From: Bradyrhizobium hipponense
GTDB taxonomy: Bacteria > Pseudomonadota > Alphaproteobacteria > Rhizobiales > Xanthobacteraceae
Reading direction: 5' to 3'
Length of the DNA: 64,000 bases
Assembly (NCBI RefSeq): GCF_008123965.1
Contig: NZ_VSTH01000049.1
Span: 1-64,000 of the forward strand
A program made the position numbers and the translations under genes. Positions 17,451-29,362 of the stretch are shown here, piece after piece. The notes beneath the pieces are model-generated. The model searched no databases and was not told the origin of the DNA. It saw nothing but the letters and a program-made list of their open reading frames with translations. Positions within the stretch are counted from its first letter, which is position 1. Each line of letters opens with the position of its first letter.

Positions 17451-18464
17451 TCAGCCGTTGGAGACCGCGATCAGATGCTTCAGCCGCGCGCTCGCGGCGC
17501 CGCTGTCGAGCGACTTGGCGCCAATCGCAACGCCTTCCTTGAGGTCCGTGGCACGTCCGGCCACGACCAGCGCGGCGGCGGCGTTGATCAGCGCGACGTC
17601 GCGGTAGGGGCTCGGCATGCCGTCGAGCACGCTTTGCAACGCGATCGCATTGGCATCGGCGTCGCCGCCCTTGAGCGCCCCCGCATCGCAGCGCGACAAG
17701 CCAGCATCCTCCGGCGTCACCTCGAAATTCCTGACCTCGCCATTGTGGAGCGCAGAGACGAAGGTCGGGCCGGTGAGGGTGATCTCGTCGAGGCCGTCGG
17801 AGCCATGCACGACCCAGGCGGATTCCGAGCCGAGGTTCTTCAGCACCTGCGCCAGCGGTTGCACCCATTGCCGCGAAAACACGCCGACCATCTGCCGCTT
17901 GACGCCGGCAGGGTTGGAAAGCGGTCCGAGCAGATTGAAGATTGTGCGGGTGGCAAGCTCGACCCGGGTCGGGCCGACGTTCTTCATGGCAGGATGATGC
18001 GCAGGGGCGAACATGAAGCCGATGCCGCATTCGCGCACGCACAGCCCGACCTGCTCGGGTCTCAGGTCAATCTTCACACCGAGCGAGGCCAGTACGTCGG
18101 CCGCGCCAGAGCGCGACGACAGTGCGCGGTTGCCGTGCTTGGCGACCGGCAAGCCGGCCCCCGCGACGATGAAAGAGGCGCAGGTCGAGACGTTGACAGA
18201 GCCGGAGCCGTCGCCGCCGGTGCCGACGATGTCGACGGCCTCAGGCGGTGCCGTCACGGTCAGCATCTTGGAGCGCATCGCGGAGACCGCGCCAGTGATC
18301 TCGTCCACGGTCTCGCCGCGCACGCGCAGCGCCATCAGCAGCCCGCCCATTTGCGAGGGCGTGGCCTCGCCGGACATCATGGCATCGAAAGCGGAAGCCG
18401 CCTCGTCACGCGACAGGCTGGCGCCGGTCGCCACTTTTCCAATGATCGATTTCAGGTCGTCCAT
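17451..18464 (-). CDS. trpD: Anthranilate phosphoribosyltransferase
   Basis: A 337-residue enzyme that joins anthranilate to PRPP. The PRPP-binding [14 protein letters not shown] and [12 protein letters not shown] motifs are intact, as are the anthranilate-site residues in [18 protein letters not shown] and [11 protein letters not shown]. The length is normal. The gene lies 18 bases downstream of ppiD and 7 bases upstream of trpC. trpE and trpG are not in this window on this side. Confidence 0.96.
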   Translation of the reverse strand: MDDLKSIIGKVATGASLSRDEAASAFDAMMSGEATPSQMGGLLMALRVRGETVDEITGAVSAMRSKMLTVTAPPEAVDIVGTGGDGSGSVNVSTCASFIVAGAGLPVAKHGNRALSSRSGAADVLASLGVKIDLRPEQVGLCVRECGIGFMFAPAHHPAMKNVGPTRVELATRTIFNLLGPLSNPAGVKRQMVGVFSRQWVQPLAQVLKNLGSESAWVVHGSDGLDEITLTGPTFVSALHNGEVRNFEVTPEDAGLSRCDAGALKGGDADANAIALQSVLDGMPSPYRDVALINAAAALVVAGRATDLKEGVAIGAKSLDSGAASARLKHLIAVSNG

Positions 18465-18482
18465 CGCGTGCTTTCAACTGCT

Positions 18483-20381
18483 TTACTGGTTCGCGCCCGT
18501 CACCTGCGCGAAGGCGGCCTGATTAATGGTGGTCCCGATGTCGGTTTCAAGCTTGTTGACGTAGGAAGCGACCTGCTCCTCGGTCAGCGCGCGATCGAGG
18601 CTGTCCTTCAGCTTCTTGACGGCGTCGGAGGCGGCGTCGGCCGCGGGATCGATGATGTCGGTGACGCGGAAGACGATCACCTCGCTGCCGCCGCTCACGG
18701 GCGTCTGTCCGACGCCGCCCTTGGCGGTGCGGAAGGCGGCCGCAACGACGGCTGAGGGCACGCCGGCGGGCGAGTCGTCGCGCTTGAAGCCGGTCGCGGT
18801 CTCGATCTTGACGCCGATTGCGGCCGCTTCATCAGCGAGCTTGCCGCCCGGTTCGAGCTTCTGCACCATCTCGGTCGCCTTGGCCTTGAGCTTGGCGGCG
18901 ATCTGATCCTGGCGCCAGCGCGCCTCGACCTGATCGCGCACCTCGTCGAGATTGCGGTCGCGCGGGGGCGTGATGGCGAGCACATCGTACCAGACATAGC
19001 CGCCGCGGAACGAGATCGGATCATTGTCGACGCCGACGTCGCTGTTGAAGGCCTGCGAAACCACGTCGAGGCCCTGCGGGACGCTGGCGACGGGCTGGCC
19101 GTTCGGCGAGCGGCCGGAGCGATCGACCGCATCCACGGTCACGGCTGTGAGCCCGAGCTTCTGCGAGGCGTCGATCACGCTGGCGCCGCCGCCGCGCTCG
19201 TCCTCCATCTTGTCGCGGAGGTCGGCGACCTTGATGCGCGCGCGCTCGGTGGCGATCTCGCGCTTGATGTCGCCGGCGAGGCTGGCGTAATTGGCTTCGA
19301 CACCCGGCTCGATCTTGTCGACCTTGACGATTGCAGTGCCGAGACGGCCCTGGATCGGCTGGCTGATCTCATCCGCTGGAAGTGCGAAGGCGGCATCTCC
19401 GACAGCGGGGTCGAGCGAAGACTTGGTCACCAGCCCGAGGTCGACGTCGGACGCACTGAGCCCACGCTCCTTGGCGAGATCCTCGAACGACAGCCCGCCG
19501 GCGAGGCGCTCGCGTGCGGCCTGCGCGTCAGCGGCGTTGGGAAATACGATCTGGTGGATTTGGCGCTTCTCCGGCGTGCCGAGCCGGTCCTTGCGCTGGT
19601 CGAACAGCTTTTTCGCGTCGTCATCGGACACCTCGGTCCATTTGCCGATCTCCTCCGGCGAGATCACGACGAAGGCGATCTTGCGAAATTCGGGCGCGCG
19701 GAATTGGACCTTGTGGTCCTCGAAATAGGCGGCGAGCGCTTCGGGCGAAGGCGCGTCGATCTGGCCGGCCTGGGCGGCGTCGAGCCTGACGAACTCGATC
19801 GCACGCTGCTCGTTCTGGAAGCGCGTCAGCACGTCGATCATCGCCTTCGGCGGCTCGAGGCCTGCGCCGATCGTGCCGGTGATCTGCCGGCGCAGCGACA
19901 CCTTGCGCTGGTCGGCAACGTAGCGCTGCTCGGTGTAGCCGAAATTGCGGATCACCGCCTGGAAGCGATTCGCATCGAAATTGCCGCCGACGCCCTTGAA
20001 GTTGGGGTCGTTCATGATGAACTGGCGGATCTGGTCGTCGGACTGGCCCAGCCTCAGTCGGCGCGCCTCTTCGTCGAGGGCGGCTTCCGCGATCGTCTGC
20101 TGCAGCACCTGGCGGTCGAGCCCGAATGCGCGGGCCTGGTCAGGAGTGAGGGGCCGGCCGAACTGGCGGCTGATCTGCTGAAGGCGGTCGGTATAGGTCT
20201 GCCGGAACTCGTTCAGCGAAATCTCGGTGCTGCCGACCTTGGCCACAGTGGACTGCCCGAAGCCCTTGAAGATGTCGGCGATGCCCCAAACGCCGAAACT
20301 GACGATCAACACGCCCATCACTACGGCCATAATGGTCTTGCCGAGCCAGTTTGATGAGGCCTTGCGCATTCCTCGAAGCAT
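18483..20381 (-). CDS. ppiD: Membrane-anchored peptidyl-prolyl isomerase/chaperone, PpiD (SurA-N) type
   Basis: A 632-residue protein with one N-terminal membrane helix (about 15-35, TIMAVVMGVLIVSFGVWGIA) and a large periplasmic part. It carries a SurA-type N-terminal chaperone domain (STEISLNEFRQTY to about 200) and a parvulin-like domain (KRQIHQIVFPNAADAQAARERL, GLVTKSSLDPAVGDAAFALP). PpiD proteins help outer-membrane and secreted proteins fold near the Sec translocon. ATG 20381 (MLRGMRKASSNWLG) was chosen; a TTG three codons upstream and an ATG four codons downstream are alternatives. It heads the ppiD-trpD-trpC-moaC run and is divergent from tpiA. Confidence 0.93.
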   Translation of the reverse strand: MLRGMRKASSNWLGKTIMAVVMGVLIVSFGVWGIADIFKGFGQSTVAKVGSTEISLNEFRQTYTDRLQQISRQFGRPLTPDQARAFGLDRQVLQQTIAEAALDEEARRLRLGQSDDQIRQFIMNDPNFKGVGGNFDANRFQAVIRNFGYTEQRYVADQRKVSLRRQITGTIGAGLEPPKAMIDVLTRFQNEQRAIEFVRLDAAQAGQIDAPSPEALAAYFEDHKVQFRAPEFRKIAFVVISPEEIGKWTEVSDDDAKKLFDQRKDRLGTPEKRQIHQIVFPNAADAQAARERLAGGLSFEDLAKERGLSASDVDLGLVTKSSLDPAVGDAAFALPADEISQPIQGRLGTAIVKVDKIEPGVEANYASLAGDIKREIATERARIKVADLRDKMEDERGGGASVIDASQKLGLTAVTVDAVDRSGRSPNGQPVASVPQGLDVVSQAFNSDVGVDNDPISFRGGYVWYDVLAITPPRDRNLDEVRDQVEARWRQDQIAAKLKAKATEMVQKLEPGGKLADEAAAIGVKIETATGFKRDDSPAGVPSAVVAAAFRTAKGGVGQTPVSGGSEVIVFRVTDIIDPAADAASDAVKKLKDSLDRALTEEQVASYVNKLETDIGTTINQAAFAQVTGANQ

Positions 20382-20603
20382 TTGGTCCAACTTGTTTGGC
20401 AGGAGGGGAACGGGAGCGCGTCTTAATGCAGATTCCGCAAAAGCGCGTCACCAAATTGATAGATCATCATAAAGTGGCGGCTTTCCCCCCGCAACCTCAG
20501 GTCAGGCGGCTCTCGAGCCCTGCGGTTAAAAGCCCCTGGTCTCTGGAACTGCCACGGCAGCTCTGCTAGCGCATGCACAAACCCAATTTCGCTGGAATTC
20601 GAC

Positions 20604-21359
20604 ATGACCGATGCCATCCGACCTCTGATCGCCGGCAACTGGAAAATGAATGGCCTGAAGGCCTCGACTGCCGAATTCGACGCCATGCTCAATGGTGCGG
20701 CAGGTGTGGCCGGCAGAGCCGATCTGCTGGTCTGCCCGCCGGTAACCCTGATCGCGGCCTTCGCCGACAGGGCCCGCGGCAAGGCGGTCGTGGTCGGGGC
20801 TCAGGATTGCCACCCCAAGGCTTCGGGGGCTCACACCGGCGATATCGCAGCCGAAATGCTGGTGGACGCGGGCGCGAGTGCCATCATTGTCGGCCATTCC
20901 GAACGCCGCGCCGACCATGGTGAGGGCGATGCCCTGGTGAAGCAGAAGGCCGAGGCGGCCAGGCGGGCGGGGGCGACCGCAATCGTCTGCATCGGGGAGA
21001 CCCAGACCCAGCGCGATGCCGGTCAGACCCTGGACATCCTGCGCGGCCAACTCGACGGCTCACTGCCGGACGGCTCGACCGCCGCCAATCTGGTCGTGGC
21101 CTATGAGCCGGTTTGGGCGATCGGCACCGGCCTGACCCCCACCGCCAAGGATGTCGAGCAGATTCATGGCTTTATCCGGGAATTCTTGACCGCCAGCTTC
21201 GAGGCAGACGGGGCCAGGATGCGCATCCTGTACGGCGGCTCGGTCAAGCCCTCGAACGCGGCCGAGCTGATGGCGGTGAAAAACGTCAACGGTGCGCTGG
21301 TCGGCGGCGCCAGCTTGAAAGCGGCCGATTTCCTTGCGATCGCCAGGGGCTGCCCCTAG
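20604..21359 (+). CDS. tpiA: Triose-phosphate isomerase
   Basis: A 251-residue TIM barrel that interconverts dihydroxyacetone phosphate and glyceraldehyde 3-phosphate. Active-site motifs are present: AGNWKMNG (Asn/Lys), VGHSERR (His) and [12 protein letters not shown] (Glu), with the phosphate loop [11 protein letters not shown] and LVGGASL. The loop-6 region reads AIGTGLTPT. It is followed by secG after about 150 bases, an order common in bacteria. Confidence 0.97.
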   Translation: MTDAIRPLIAGNWKMNGLKASTAEFDAMLNGAAGVAGRADLLVCPPVTLIAAFADRARGKAVVVGAQDCHPKASGAHTGDIAAEMLVDAGASAIIVGHSERRADHGEGDALVKQKAEAARRAGATAIVCIGETQTQRDAGQTLDILRGQLDGSLPDGSTAANLVVAYEPVWAIGTGLTPTAKDVEQIHGFIREFLTASFEADGARMRILYGGSVKPSNAAELMAVKNVNGALVGGASLKAADFLAIARGCP

Positions 21360-21513
21360 CTAACGCTGGAGCGGGATGGGTCCAAATACGGTCCCGCGGA
21401 TCGGGGGTGGCAATGCCGTTTCCGATCGTGTAACACCGCGCAACTTCAGGAAAACCCGCGAAGCGCGATCGGCTGCCGGTACCGGCGCTATCGGCTTGTG
21501 ACGGAAGGATACT

Positions 21514-21900
21514 ATGCAGACCGTTGTCATCGTCATCCACCTCATGATCGTCGCCGTCATGATCGGTGCCGTCCTACTTCAAAAGTCGGAGGGCGGTGGC
21601 CTCGGCATGGGCGGAGGCGCGGGCTTCATGTCGAGCCGGGGCACCGCGAATCTTTTGTCCCGGACAACGGCGGTCCTGGCCGCCGGCTTCTTCCTCACCA
21701 GCCTGTTCTTGTCCTGGTATGCCGGCTACGACCGCAAACCTTCCTCGATCATTGGCCAGCCGGCGTCGCAGACCCAGCCGGCCGGAGGTGCGCCGGTCGC
21801 GCCGCCGACATCGGGCGGCATTCTGGATTCGCTGAAGAAAGCCGACGAGCAGCAGCAGAACCAGGCGCCCGCCGGGCCGCAGGTACCGCGTTCGCAATAA
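21514..21900 (+). CDS. secG: Protein translocase subunit SecG
   Basis: A 128-residue SecG, the small accessory subunit of the SecYEG channel. Two membrane helices (about 2-22 and 50-70) flank the conserved cytoplasmic loop LLQKSEGGGLGMGGG. The remaining 55 residues are a Pro/Ala/Gln-rich cytoplasmic-side tail common in alphaproteobacteria. GGAAGGA precedes the ATG. Confidence 0.95.
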   Translation: MQTVVIVIHLMIVAVMIGAVLLQKSEGGGLGMGGGAGFMSSRGTANLLSRTTAVLAAGFFLTSLFLSWYAGYDRKPSSIIGQPASQTQPAGGAPVAPPTSGGILDSLKKADEQQQNQAPAGPQVPRSQ

Positions 21901-22054
21901 AGCAGGGGGGCCATGCAGGACGACAGCTAGCGTTCTGCATCAACAATCCCCATCAAGGCTCTGTCACCACACTTTGTTTCGGCTCACCCACAGGCCCGCA
22001 GATTCTTTGGGGCGGAATGCGAATCGCTTTGGCGAATCGGATTCGAGGGATTAG

Positions 22055-23698
<1,644 letters not shown>

Positions 23699-23702
23699 TG
23701 CC

Positions 23703-24365
23703 TCAGGGCGCGGCGATGTAGCCACGCTCGGGATGCATTGACTCCGGCGTGACTGGCGTTGAAGCCTGAGGCGCCAGCGATCCCGTGACGATCTTCATCT
23801 GCGGCCGTCGCGTCAGCTTGTAGACGGCGGCTGGCGGCACATTCAGCAAGGCGCGATCCACCAGCTTTGCGCGCAGGCCCAGCCGGTCGAGCACCGGCCG
23901 CGGCACCGGGCAGCTCATGCCGTAGGTGAACTGATAGAACGCGCCGCCCGGGCGGACGTAACGGAACGCCCCGCCGACGATCGAGATGACCTTGCGCGTC
24001 GACATGTTGAGGAGCGGCAGGCCGCTGACGACGGCGCCGACGGGCGCGCCGTCATAGAGGTGCTCCGTCGTGAGCCGTCCCGCATCCATCCACAAGACGC
24101 GCGCGCCGGGAAAGCGCATTTGCAGCAGCTTCATGAAGTCCGAGCCGTATTCGATCAGCGTGAGGTCCTGCTGGCGCACGCCGCGTTTGATGAGCTTGTA
24201 GGTGAATGCGCCGGTGCCGGGGCCGAGCTCGAGGACCGGACCGGTCGTTGCGGTGATCTCGCGGGTGATGAGATCGGCGAGCGCGGCGCCCGACGGCGCG
24301 ATCGCGCCGACCCGACGCGGGGCCGACATCCAGGACAGAAAGAATGAGAGGAAATCATTGGGCAT
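23703..24365 (-). CDS. SAM-dependent methyltransferase, phospholipid N-methyltransferase (PmtA)-like
   Basis: A 220-residue class I methyltransferase. Motif I reads VLELGPGTGAFTYKLI and is preceded by the APSGAALADLI region shared by rhizobial phospholipid N-methyltransferases and related rRNA-methylase-like proteins. DLTLIEYGSDF (acidic ribose contact), LWMDAGRL and VVSGLPLLNM follow. The likely reaction is methylation of phosphatidylethanolamine on the way to phosphatidylcholine, but this is family inference and another substrate is possible. Bradyrhizobium is known to carry several such enzymes. ATG 24365 with GGAG upstream was chosen over a much longer frame that overlaps the kinase gene. 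Confidence 0.75.
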   Translation of the reverse strand: MPNDFLSFFLSWMSAPRRVGAIAPSGAALADLITREITATTGPVLELGPGTGAFTYKLIKRGVRQQDLTLIEYGSDFMKLLQMRFPGARVLWMDAGRLTTEHLYDGAPVGAVVSGLPLLNMSTRKVISIVGGAFRYVRPGGAFYQFTYGMSCPVPRPVLDRLGLRAKLVDRALLNVPPAAVYKLTRRPQMKIVTGSLAPQASTPVTPESMHPERGYIAAP

Positions 24366-24465
24366 GCGCACTCCAGCATTTTGATCGCGCCTCGCAAATC
24401 GGAAGGCGAGGCAGCTCGCAATGTCGCGGAAGTGCATTGCGACAACATTGCGTGTGTTGATTGAA

Positions 24466-25842
24466 TCAGCTTTGCCGGATCGGCGGCAGCGTGATCCGGA
24501 AACAGGAGCCACCGCTCGCTATGTCCAACACGGAGACGTGGCCGCCATGCAGGAGCACGATCTCGCGCACCATGTTGAGGCCGAGCCCGGCACCGCGATC
24601 GAGCGGCGTGAGCCGATAGAACGGCTCGAAGATCTGTTCGCGCTGATCGGCCGGGATGCCGGCCCCTTCGTCGGTGACTTCGATGGTCGCGGGCTTGCTG
24701 ACGCGAATGCCGATGGTGCCGCGGCGAGGGCCGTGCTGGATCGCGTTCTGCACGAGGTTGGTCAGCGCGCGCTCCAGCGCTGCGGCGTCGCCGAGCGCCT
24801 CGATCGGCGTCGCCGGCGAATCGAGGGCCAGTTCGTAGCCGGCGGCAATCGCCAGCGGGGCAAGGTCGGCGGCAACGCCTTGCGCGACGCAGACCAGGTC
24901 GACAGGCGCGAATGGATGCCCGCAGCGGTCCAGCCGCTGGATGTCCAGCAATTGCTCGGCAAGCGTTGCCAGCCGCGCGGCGTCCTCGATCAGGCGGGTC
25001 TTGTCCGGTCCCGATGGAAGCGACTCCAACCGCGTATTCAGGATCGCGATCGGCGTGCGCAGCTCGTGCGCGGCGTCGGCGACGAAGCGCTTGTGGCGGG
25101 CGTAACCCTGATCGAAGCGCGCCAGCGCGTCGTTGACCGCGGCCACGAGCGGCACGACCTCAAGCGGAATCTGCTCCACCGACAATCGCGCGCCGCGCTG
25201 ATGGATGTCGATCCGCCGCGCCTGGTCCGCCGTCGTATCCAGGCCTCTGAAGGCGCGCCGCATGATCATCGGCGTTGCGATCAACGTGGCGGTCCCCATC
25301 AAGAGCAAGCCGGGGAGCGTGATGCCGAGCAACACGAGCGAGGTCGTGAAGACCGCCTTGGCGCCGGTGAGCTTTCCCTGTGTCGCCGTGATGACCTGGA
25401 CGTTGCCGGCGTCGGTGTTGATGCGCTTCAACCGTGCTGGCGGCTTGCGTGGATCGTCCTCGAACAGCTGCCAGCCGAGGCGGGCCTGACTGATCTGGTC
25501 GAGGGCGCCGCCGATTCCGGCGAATTCGGCCGGCACGGAGCCTTCGCTGAGCGAATGCCCCTGCCTGTCGCGGACCAGCAACCAGAGGTCGGGCGTCTCC
25601 TCACGCAATTGCTTCAGCTCGGCCGTCGGCCGCAGCGTCAGGCCGCCCTGTGCGTCGCGCGCGAGCGCGCGTTGCACGATTTCGATCGCGCGATCTTCGT
25701 CCCGTTGGACCAGCACGAAGCCAGACGCACATAGCGCGCCGATGATGACGACGACCAAAGCGACCAGCAGCGCGGCCTGGAGCGAAAGCAGCCGCCAGCT
25801 CAGCCGGGAGCGCAGGTAATATGGGTCGGCGTGCCTGCTCAC
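24466..25842 (-). CDS. Sensor histidine kinase (OmpR-type partner)
   Basis: A 458-residue membrane kinase. A first TM helix (about 18-40) and a second one near 170-190 enclose a periplasmic domain of about 130 residues without a recognisable sensor fold. A short linker follows, then the dimerisation domain with VADAAHELRTPIAIL (phospho-His) and the ATPase domain with LTNLVQNAIQHG (N box), VTDEGAGIP (G1) and GAGLGLNMVREI (G2). The start is GTG 25842, whose GTGA overlaps the TGA of the response regulator, so the pair is co-translated. The signal is unknown. Confidence 0.92.
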   Translation of the reverse strand: MSRHADPYYLRSRLSWRLLSLQAALLVALVVVIIGALCASGFVLVQRDEDRAIEIVQRALARDAQGGLTLRPTAELKQLREETPDLWLLVRDRQGHSLSEGSVPAEFAGIGGALDQISQARLGWQLFEDDPRKPPARLKRINTDAGNVQVITATQGKLTGAKAVFTTSLVLLGITLPGLLLMGTATLIATPMIMRRAFRGLDTTADQARRIDIHQRGARLSVEQIPLEVVPLVAAVNDALARFDQGYARHKRFVADAAHELRTPIAILNTRLESLPSGPDKTRLIEDAARLATLAEQLLDIQRLDRCGHPFAPVDLVCVAQGVAADLAPLAIAAGYELALDSPATPIEALGDAAALERALTNLVQNAIQHGPRRGTIGIRVSKPATIEVTDEGAGIPADQREQIFEPFYRLTPLDRGAGLGLNMVREIVLLHGGHVSVLDIASGGSCFRITLPPIRQS

Positions 25843-26513
25843 GGCAGTTTCTTCAGGAGATAGCCGACGCCGCGGATGCCGTGGATCTCCACGCGCGCGT
25901 CGGCTTCGGCAAGCTTGCGGCGCAGCCGCGATACATGCGTATCGAGCGCGTTCGATTGAATCTCGTCGTCGAAATTGTAGACGGCCTCTTCCAGCGCCGA
26001 GCGCAGCACGGTGCGGCCCATGCGGCGGACCAGGGCTTCCAGCACGAGGAGCTCGCGCCGCGGCAGTTCGAGCGGAACCCCCTCGACGCTGGCCTCGCGA
26101 TGGCCGAAGTCGAAGGCGAGGCGGCCGGCGCGCATGATGTCGGGCTGCAGCCCGGCGGGCCGGCGCAACACCGCGCGCAGGCGGGCTAGCAATTCCTCCA
26201 CCGCGAATGGTTTTGCCAGATAATCGTCCGCGCCGCGGTCGAGCCCGGCGATGCGGTCGGCGAGTTCGCCGCATGCCGTCAGCACGATGATCGGCACGCC
26301 GTCGGCGCGCGCTCTCAGTTTCGGGATCAGGGCGAGACCGTCGCCGTCGGGCAGCTGGCGATCGAGCAGGACGGCGGCGTGGACGTCGGCGGATATGGCC
26401 TCTTCCGCCTCGGCCAGCGTGGGCACGTGATCGACGATCATGTCATAGCGCTTGAGCGCAGACGTTAGCGCTCCGGCCATTTCGGCCTCATCCTCGACGA
26501 GCAAAATCCGCAT
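25839..26513 (-). CDS. OmpR/PhoB-family response regulator
   Basis: A 224-residue two-domain regulator. The receiver (1-115) has the acidic pair in LLVEDEAEM, the phospho-acceptor Asp in AVLLDRQLPDGDG, the switch Thr in IIVLTACG and the Lys in DDYLAKPF. The C-terminal winged helix contains NALDTHVSRLRRKLAE and GIRGVGYLL. It is translated first and overlaps its kinase by four bases. Targets are unknown; the divergent NIPSNAP gene and the downstream methyltransferase are candidates by position only. Confidence 0.95.
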   Translation of the reverse strand: MRILLVEDEAEMAGALTSALKRYDMIVDHVPTLAEAEEAISADVHAAVLLDRQLPDGDGLALIPKLRARADGVPIIVLTACGELADRIAGLDRGADDYLAKPFAVEELLARLRAVLRRPAGLQPDIMRAGRLAFDFGHREASVEGVPLELPRRELLVLEALVRRMGRTVLRSALEEAVYNFDDEIQSNALDTHVSRLRRKLAEADARVEIHGIRGVGYLLKKLP

Positions 26514-26737
26514 GATCGGTACCTGAGCCTCGACCGAGTCGTTCTAGCGGCAGTATCATTGCGGCAGCATTACGGGAACCAGGCGCGACGTGATGGCCGT
26601 GGAAGAGCTGGCAGTCATTTGCCGGCGGCCATGCGCCGGCAGCCATGCGCCAGGCGCCACGGGCTGCGTCGGCAGGGCCGAAGACACCGTCACGGCCAGC
26701 CGTTATAACCCCCCTAGATCATCAGGGAGGAACAAGA

Positions 26738-27064
26738 ATGATCTATGAAATGCGCCAGTATCGCTGCGTGCCGGGCCGTTTGCCGGCGCTGTTGAAGCGG
26801 TTCGAGACGGCCACACTGAAGCTGTGGGAGAAGCACGGCATCCGCCAGGCCGGGTTCTTCACCACGCTGATCGGCGAGTCCAACCAGGAGCTGACCTATT
26901 TCCTGGCCTGGGAGTCGCTTGCCGAGCGCGAGAAGAAATGGGGCGCGTTCATGACCGATCCGGACTGGATGGATGCGCGAGCCAAGTCTGAAGCCGACGG
27001 CCAGATCGTCGGCAACATCGTCAGCCAGCTCCTGACGCCGACCGCTTTCTCATCGGTGAAGTAG
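26738..27064 (+). CDS. NIPSNAP-family protein
   Basis: A 108-residue ferredoxin-like dimeric alpha/beta-barrel protein of the NIPSNAP family. It opens with [20 protein letters not shown] and carries [20 protein letters not shown] and the W-x-x-R-E-K-K-W core. The molecular function of bacterial members is not established. GGGAGGAACAAGA gives a strong ribosome site for ATG 26738. It stands alone, upstream of kdsA on the same strand. Confidence 0.88.
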   Translation: MIYEMRQYRCVPGRLPALLKRFETATLKLWEKHGIRQAGFFTTLIGESNQELTYFLAWESLAEREKKWGAFMTDPDWMDARAKSEADGQIVGNIVSQLLTPTAFSSVK

Positions 27065-27186
27065 CGAGCTCGGGGGAGCCTTGCTGCGAGCTTTGGCGCA
27101 ACCCTGATATTCGAATGGCCGGGCCGAATGGGGTTGATCCGACCCGTTCGGCCGCTATGGTCGCGGCGAAACGAGGGAAATTGGCT

Positions 27187-28050
27187 TTGAGCTCTTCGAA
27201 TTCAGCGGCGCCGGTGGTCACCATTGGTTCGGTCAAATTCGGCAATGATCTGCCGATCTCGATCATTGCAGGTCCGTGCCAGCTCGAAAGCCGCCAGCAT
27301 GCACTGGAGGTGGCCTCTGCACTGAAGGAGATCGCGGCGCGGCTGAAGGTCGGCCTCGTCTACAAGACCTCGTTCGACAAGGCCAACCGCACCAGCGCGT
27401 CGGCCGCGCGCGGGCTCGGGCTTGCGCAGTCGCTGCCGATCTTCGCGGAGATCCGTTCGTCGCTCGGCCTGCCGGTGCTGACCGACGTGCACGACGCCGC
27501 GCAGTGCGCCGAGGTGGCGCAGGCGGTGGACGTGTTGCAGATTCCGGCGTTCCTGTGCCGGCAGACCGATCTGCTGCTGGCGGCGGCCGCAACCGGCAAG
27601 GTCGTCAACGTCAAGAAGGGCCAGTTCCTGGCGCCGTGGGACATGGCGAACGTCGTCGCCAAGGTCACAAGCGCCAACAATCCCAACGTGCTCGTCACCG
27701 AGCGCGGCGCCTCCTTCGGCTACAACACGCTGGTCTCGGACATGCGCGCGCTGCCGATCCTGGCGCGCACCACCGGCGCGCCCGTGATCTTCGACGCCAC
27801 CCATTCGGTGCAGCAGCCGGGCGGGAAGGGGACGTCCTCGGGCGGCGAGCGCGAATTCGTGCCGGTGCTGGCGCGCGCGGCCGTTGCGGTCGGCGTTGCC
27901 GGCGTCTTCATCGAGACCCATCCCGATCCCGATCGTGCACCTTCCGACGGTCCCAACATGGTGCCGCTCCGCGAATTCGAAGGCTTGATCCGCACGCTGA
28001 TGGCGTTCGACGCGCTGGCCAAGCATTCGTGTCAGGCCGGCGCGCATTGA
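27187..28050 (+). CDS. kdsA: 3-deoxy-8-phosphooctulonate synthase (Kdo-8-P synthase)
   Basis: A 287-residue aldolase that condenses phosphoenolpyruvate with arabinose 5-phosphate to make Kdo-8-phosphate for LPS. Motifs include [64 protein letters not shown] and [17 protein letters not shown]. The Cys in AGPCQLES and the His/Glu/Asp residues suggest either class of the enzyme; metal need cannot be decided here. The start is uncertain: TTG 27187 ([14 protein letters not shown]) has GAGGGA upstream and gives the usual length, while ATG 27157 adds ten residues. The next gene overlaps its stop (TGATG). Confidence 0.93.
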   Translation: MSSSNSAAPVVTIGSVKFGNDLPISIIAGPCQLESRQHALEVASALKEIAARLKVGLVYKTSFDKANRTSASAARGLGLAQSLPIFAEIRSSLGLPVLTDVHDAAQCAEVAQAVDVLQIPAFLCRQTDLLLAAAATGKVVNVKKGQFLAPWDMANVVAKVTSANNPNVLVTERGASFGYNTLVSDMRALPILARTTGAPVIFDATHSVQQPGGKGTSSGGEREFVPVLARAAVAVGVAGVFIETHPDPDRAPSDGPNMVPLREFEGLIRTLMAFDALAKHSCQAGAH

Positions 28051-29258
28051 TGCAGCAAGGCGAGGCGCGGCCGCACGAGCACAGTTTGCCGGCCGCGCTC
28101 TACGTCATCTCCGGCGCGAGCTTCGCTGCGGCGCTGTCGGCGCGGGCGCTCGATCCGGTGCTGCCGCATGTCGCCGAGGATTTTGGCGTCACCATCGCGA
28201 CTGCCGCCGGCTTTGCCGCTGTGTTCGCCTTCACCTTTTCCATCATCCAGCCGCTGGTCGGCGCCGCCGCCGATCTGTTCGGCAAGACCCGGTTGATGAT
28301 CGGCTGTCTCGCGCTGCTCGGTCTTGCCAACATTCTCGGTGCGCTCTCGACCTCGTTCTCGCTGCTCTTCGCCAGTCGCATCCTCGCCGGCATCGGTTCG
28401 GGCGGCGTGTTTCCGGTCGCGCTAAGCCTGACCAGTGATCTTGTAGGGCCAGAGAAGCGGCAGGTCGCGATCAGCCGCACGCTCGCCGGCGCAATGACCG
28501 GAAACCTGCTCGGCGCCTCGGCCTCCGGCCTGATCGGCGATTTTCTCGGTTGGCGCGGCGTGCTGGCGGTGCTCGGCGTACTGGTGATCGTCGCATCGAT
28601 CGCGGTGGGGGCCGGCTTTCATGGTGCGAAGGTCAAGCATCCGCCGAAGACGAGCCTGTCGGCGTTGAAGGCGGGCTATCGCACCATCTTCACCAATCCG
28701 AACGCCTATGTCTGCTATTCGGCGGTGTTCGTCGAAGGCTGCTGTGTGCTCGGCCTGTTTCCCTACATCGCCTCGTTCCTGTTCGAGCTCGGCCAGACCT
28801 CGCTCTCGATTGCCGGCATCGTGATCGCAGGCTTTGCGGTCGGCGGCTTGTTCTACACGATGACCGTGTCACGCCTGCTGCCGTGGCTGGGCATGAAGGG
28901 AATGATGATCGCGGGCATGACGCTGGTGGCCTCGCAGCTCGTCGCTGTCGCCTTTGGTCCGCGCTGGGAAGTGCAGGCGCTGAACCTCGTGGTGATGGGC
29001 TGGGGCTTCTACATCGCCCATGGCTGTCTTCAGGTCTTTGCCAGCGAGCTCTCGGTCGAGGCGCGCGCCACCGCGCTGTCGCTGCATTCGTTCTTCTTCT
29101 TTATGGGACAAACGGTCGGACCGCTCGCCTATGGCTTCGGACTCCAGCATGGCGGCAAGGTGCCGACGCTGTTCGCGAGCGCCGCGATCATGGTGGTCCT
29201 CGGTGTCGTCTGCGCCCGGTTGCTCAAGCCGCGTGCACCATCCGACGCGCGGGCTTGA
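28050..29258 (+). CDS. MFS transporter, co-translated with kdsA
   Basis: A 402-residue membrane protein with 12 predicted helices and an MFS loop signature (GAAADLFGKTRLM) after helix 2. The layout (ALYVISGASFAAALSARALDPVLPHVAEDF, RILAGIGSGGVFPVALSL) is that of small-molecule efflux permeases of the arabinose-efflux type. The ATG overlaps the kdsA TGA by one base. The frame extends much further upstream through kdsA, but that part is only kdsA in another frame. The substrate is unknown, and coupling to kdsA is positional and does not prove a role in Kdo or LPS chemistry. Confidence 0.88.
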   Translation: MQQGEARPHEHSLPAALYVISGASFAAALSARALDPVLPHVAEDFGVTIATAAGFAAVFAFTFSIIQPLVGAAADLFGKTRLMIGCLALLGLANILGALSTSFSLLFASRILAGIGSGGVFPVALSLTSDLVGPEKRQVAISRTLAGAMTGNLLGASASGLIGDFLGWRGVLAVLGVLVIVASIAVGAGFHGAKVKHPPKTSLSALKAGYRTIFTNPNAYVCYSAVFVEGCCVLGLFPYIASFLFELGQTSLSIAGIVIAGFAVGGLFYTMTVSRLLPWLGMKGMMIAGMTLVASQLVAVAFGPRWEVQALNLVVMGWGFYIAHGCLQVFASELSVEARATALSLHSFFFFMGQTVGPLAYGFGLQHGGKVPTLFASAAIMVVLGVVCARLLKPRAPSDARA

Positions 29259-29362
29259 AGGAAGTATCAAACTACCGCTCATCGTGTTTGAGTGTCACGG
29301 CCGCTTCCCGCATGCATGGCACGAGGATTGCTTCGATTTTGAGCAAATCGAGGTGAGAGACC

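Noticed and set aside
24366..24512. Longer N-terminus of the PmtA-like methyltransferase
   Set aside because: It overlaps the kinase gene end and has no ribosome site; MPNDFLSFFLSW at 24365 has GGAG and matches the family start.
25843..26274. Longer N-terminus of the sensor kinase
   Set aside because: This part is the response-regulator gene read in another frame; GTG 25842 overlaps its stop in the normal way.
27276..28049. 660-codon reading of the MFS transporter extending back through kdsA
   Set aside because: The extra 258 codons are kdsA in another frame and Arg-rich; the transporter starts at ATG 28050, overlapping the kdsA stop.
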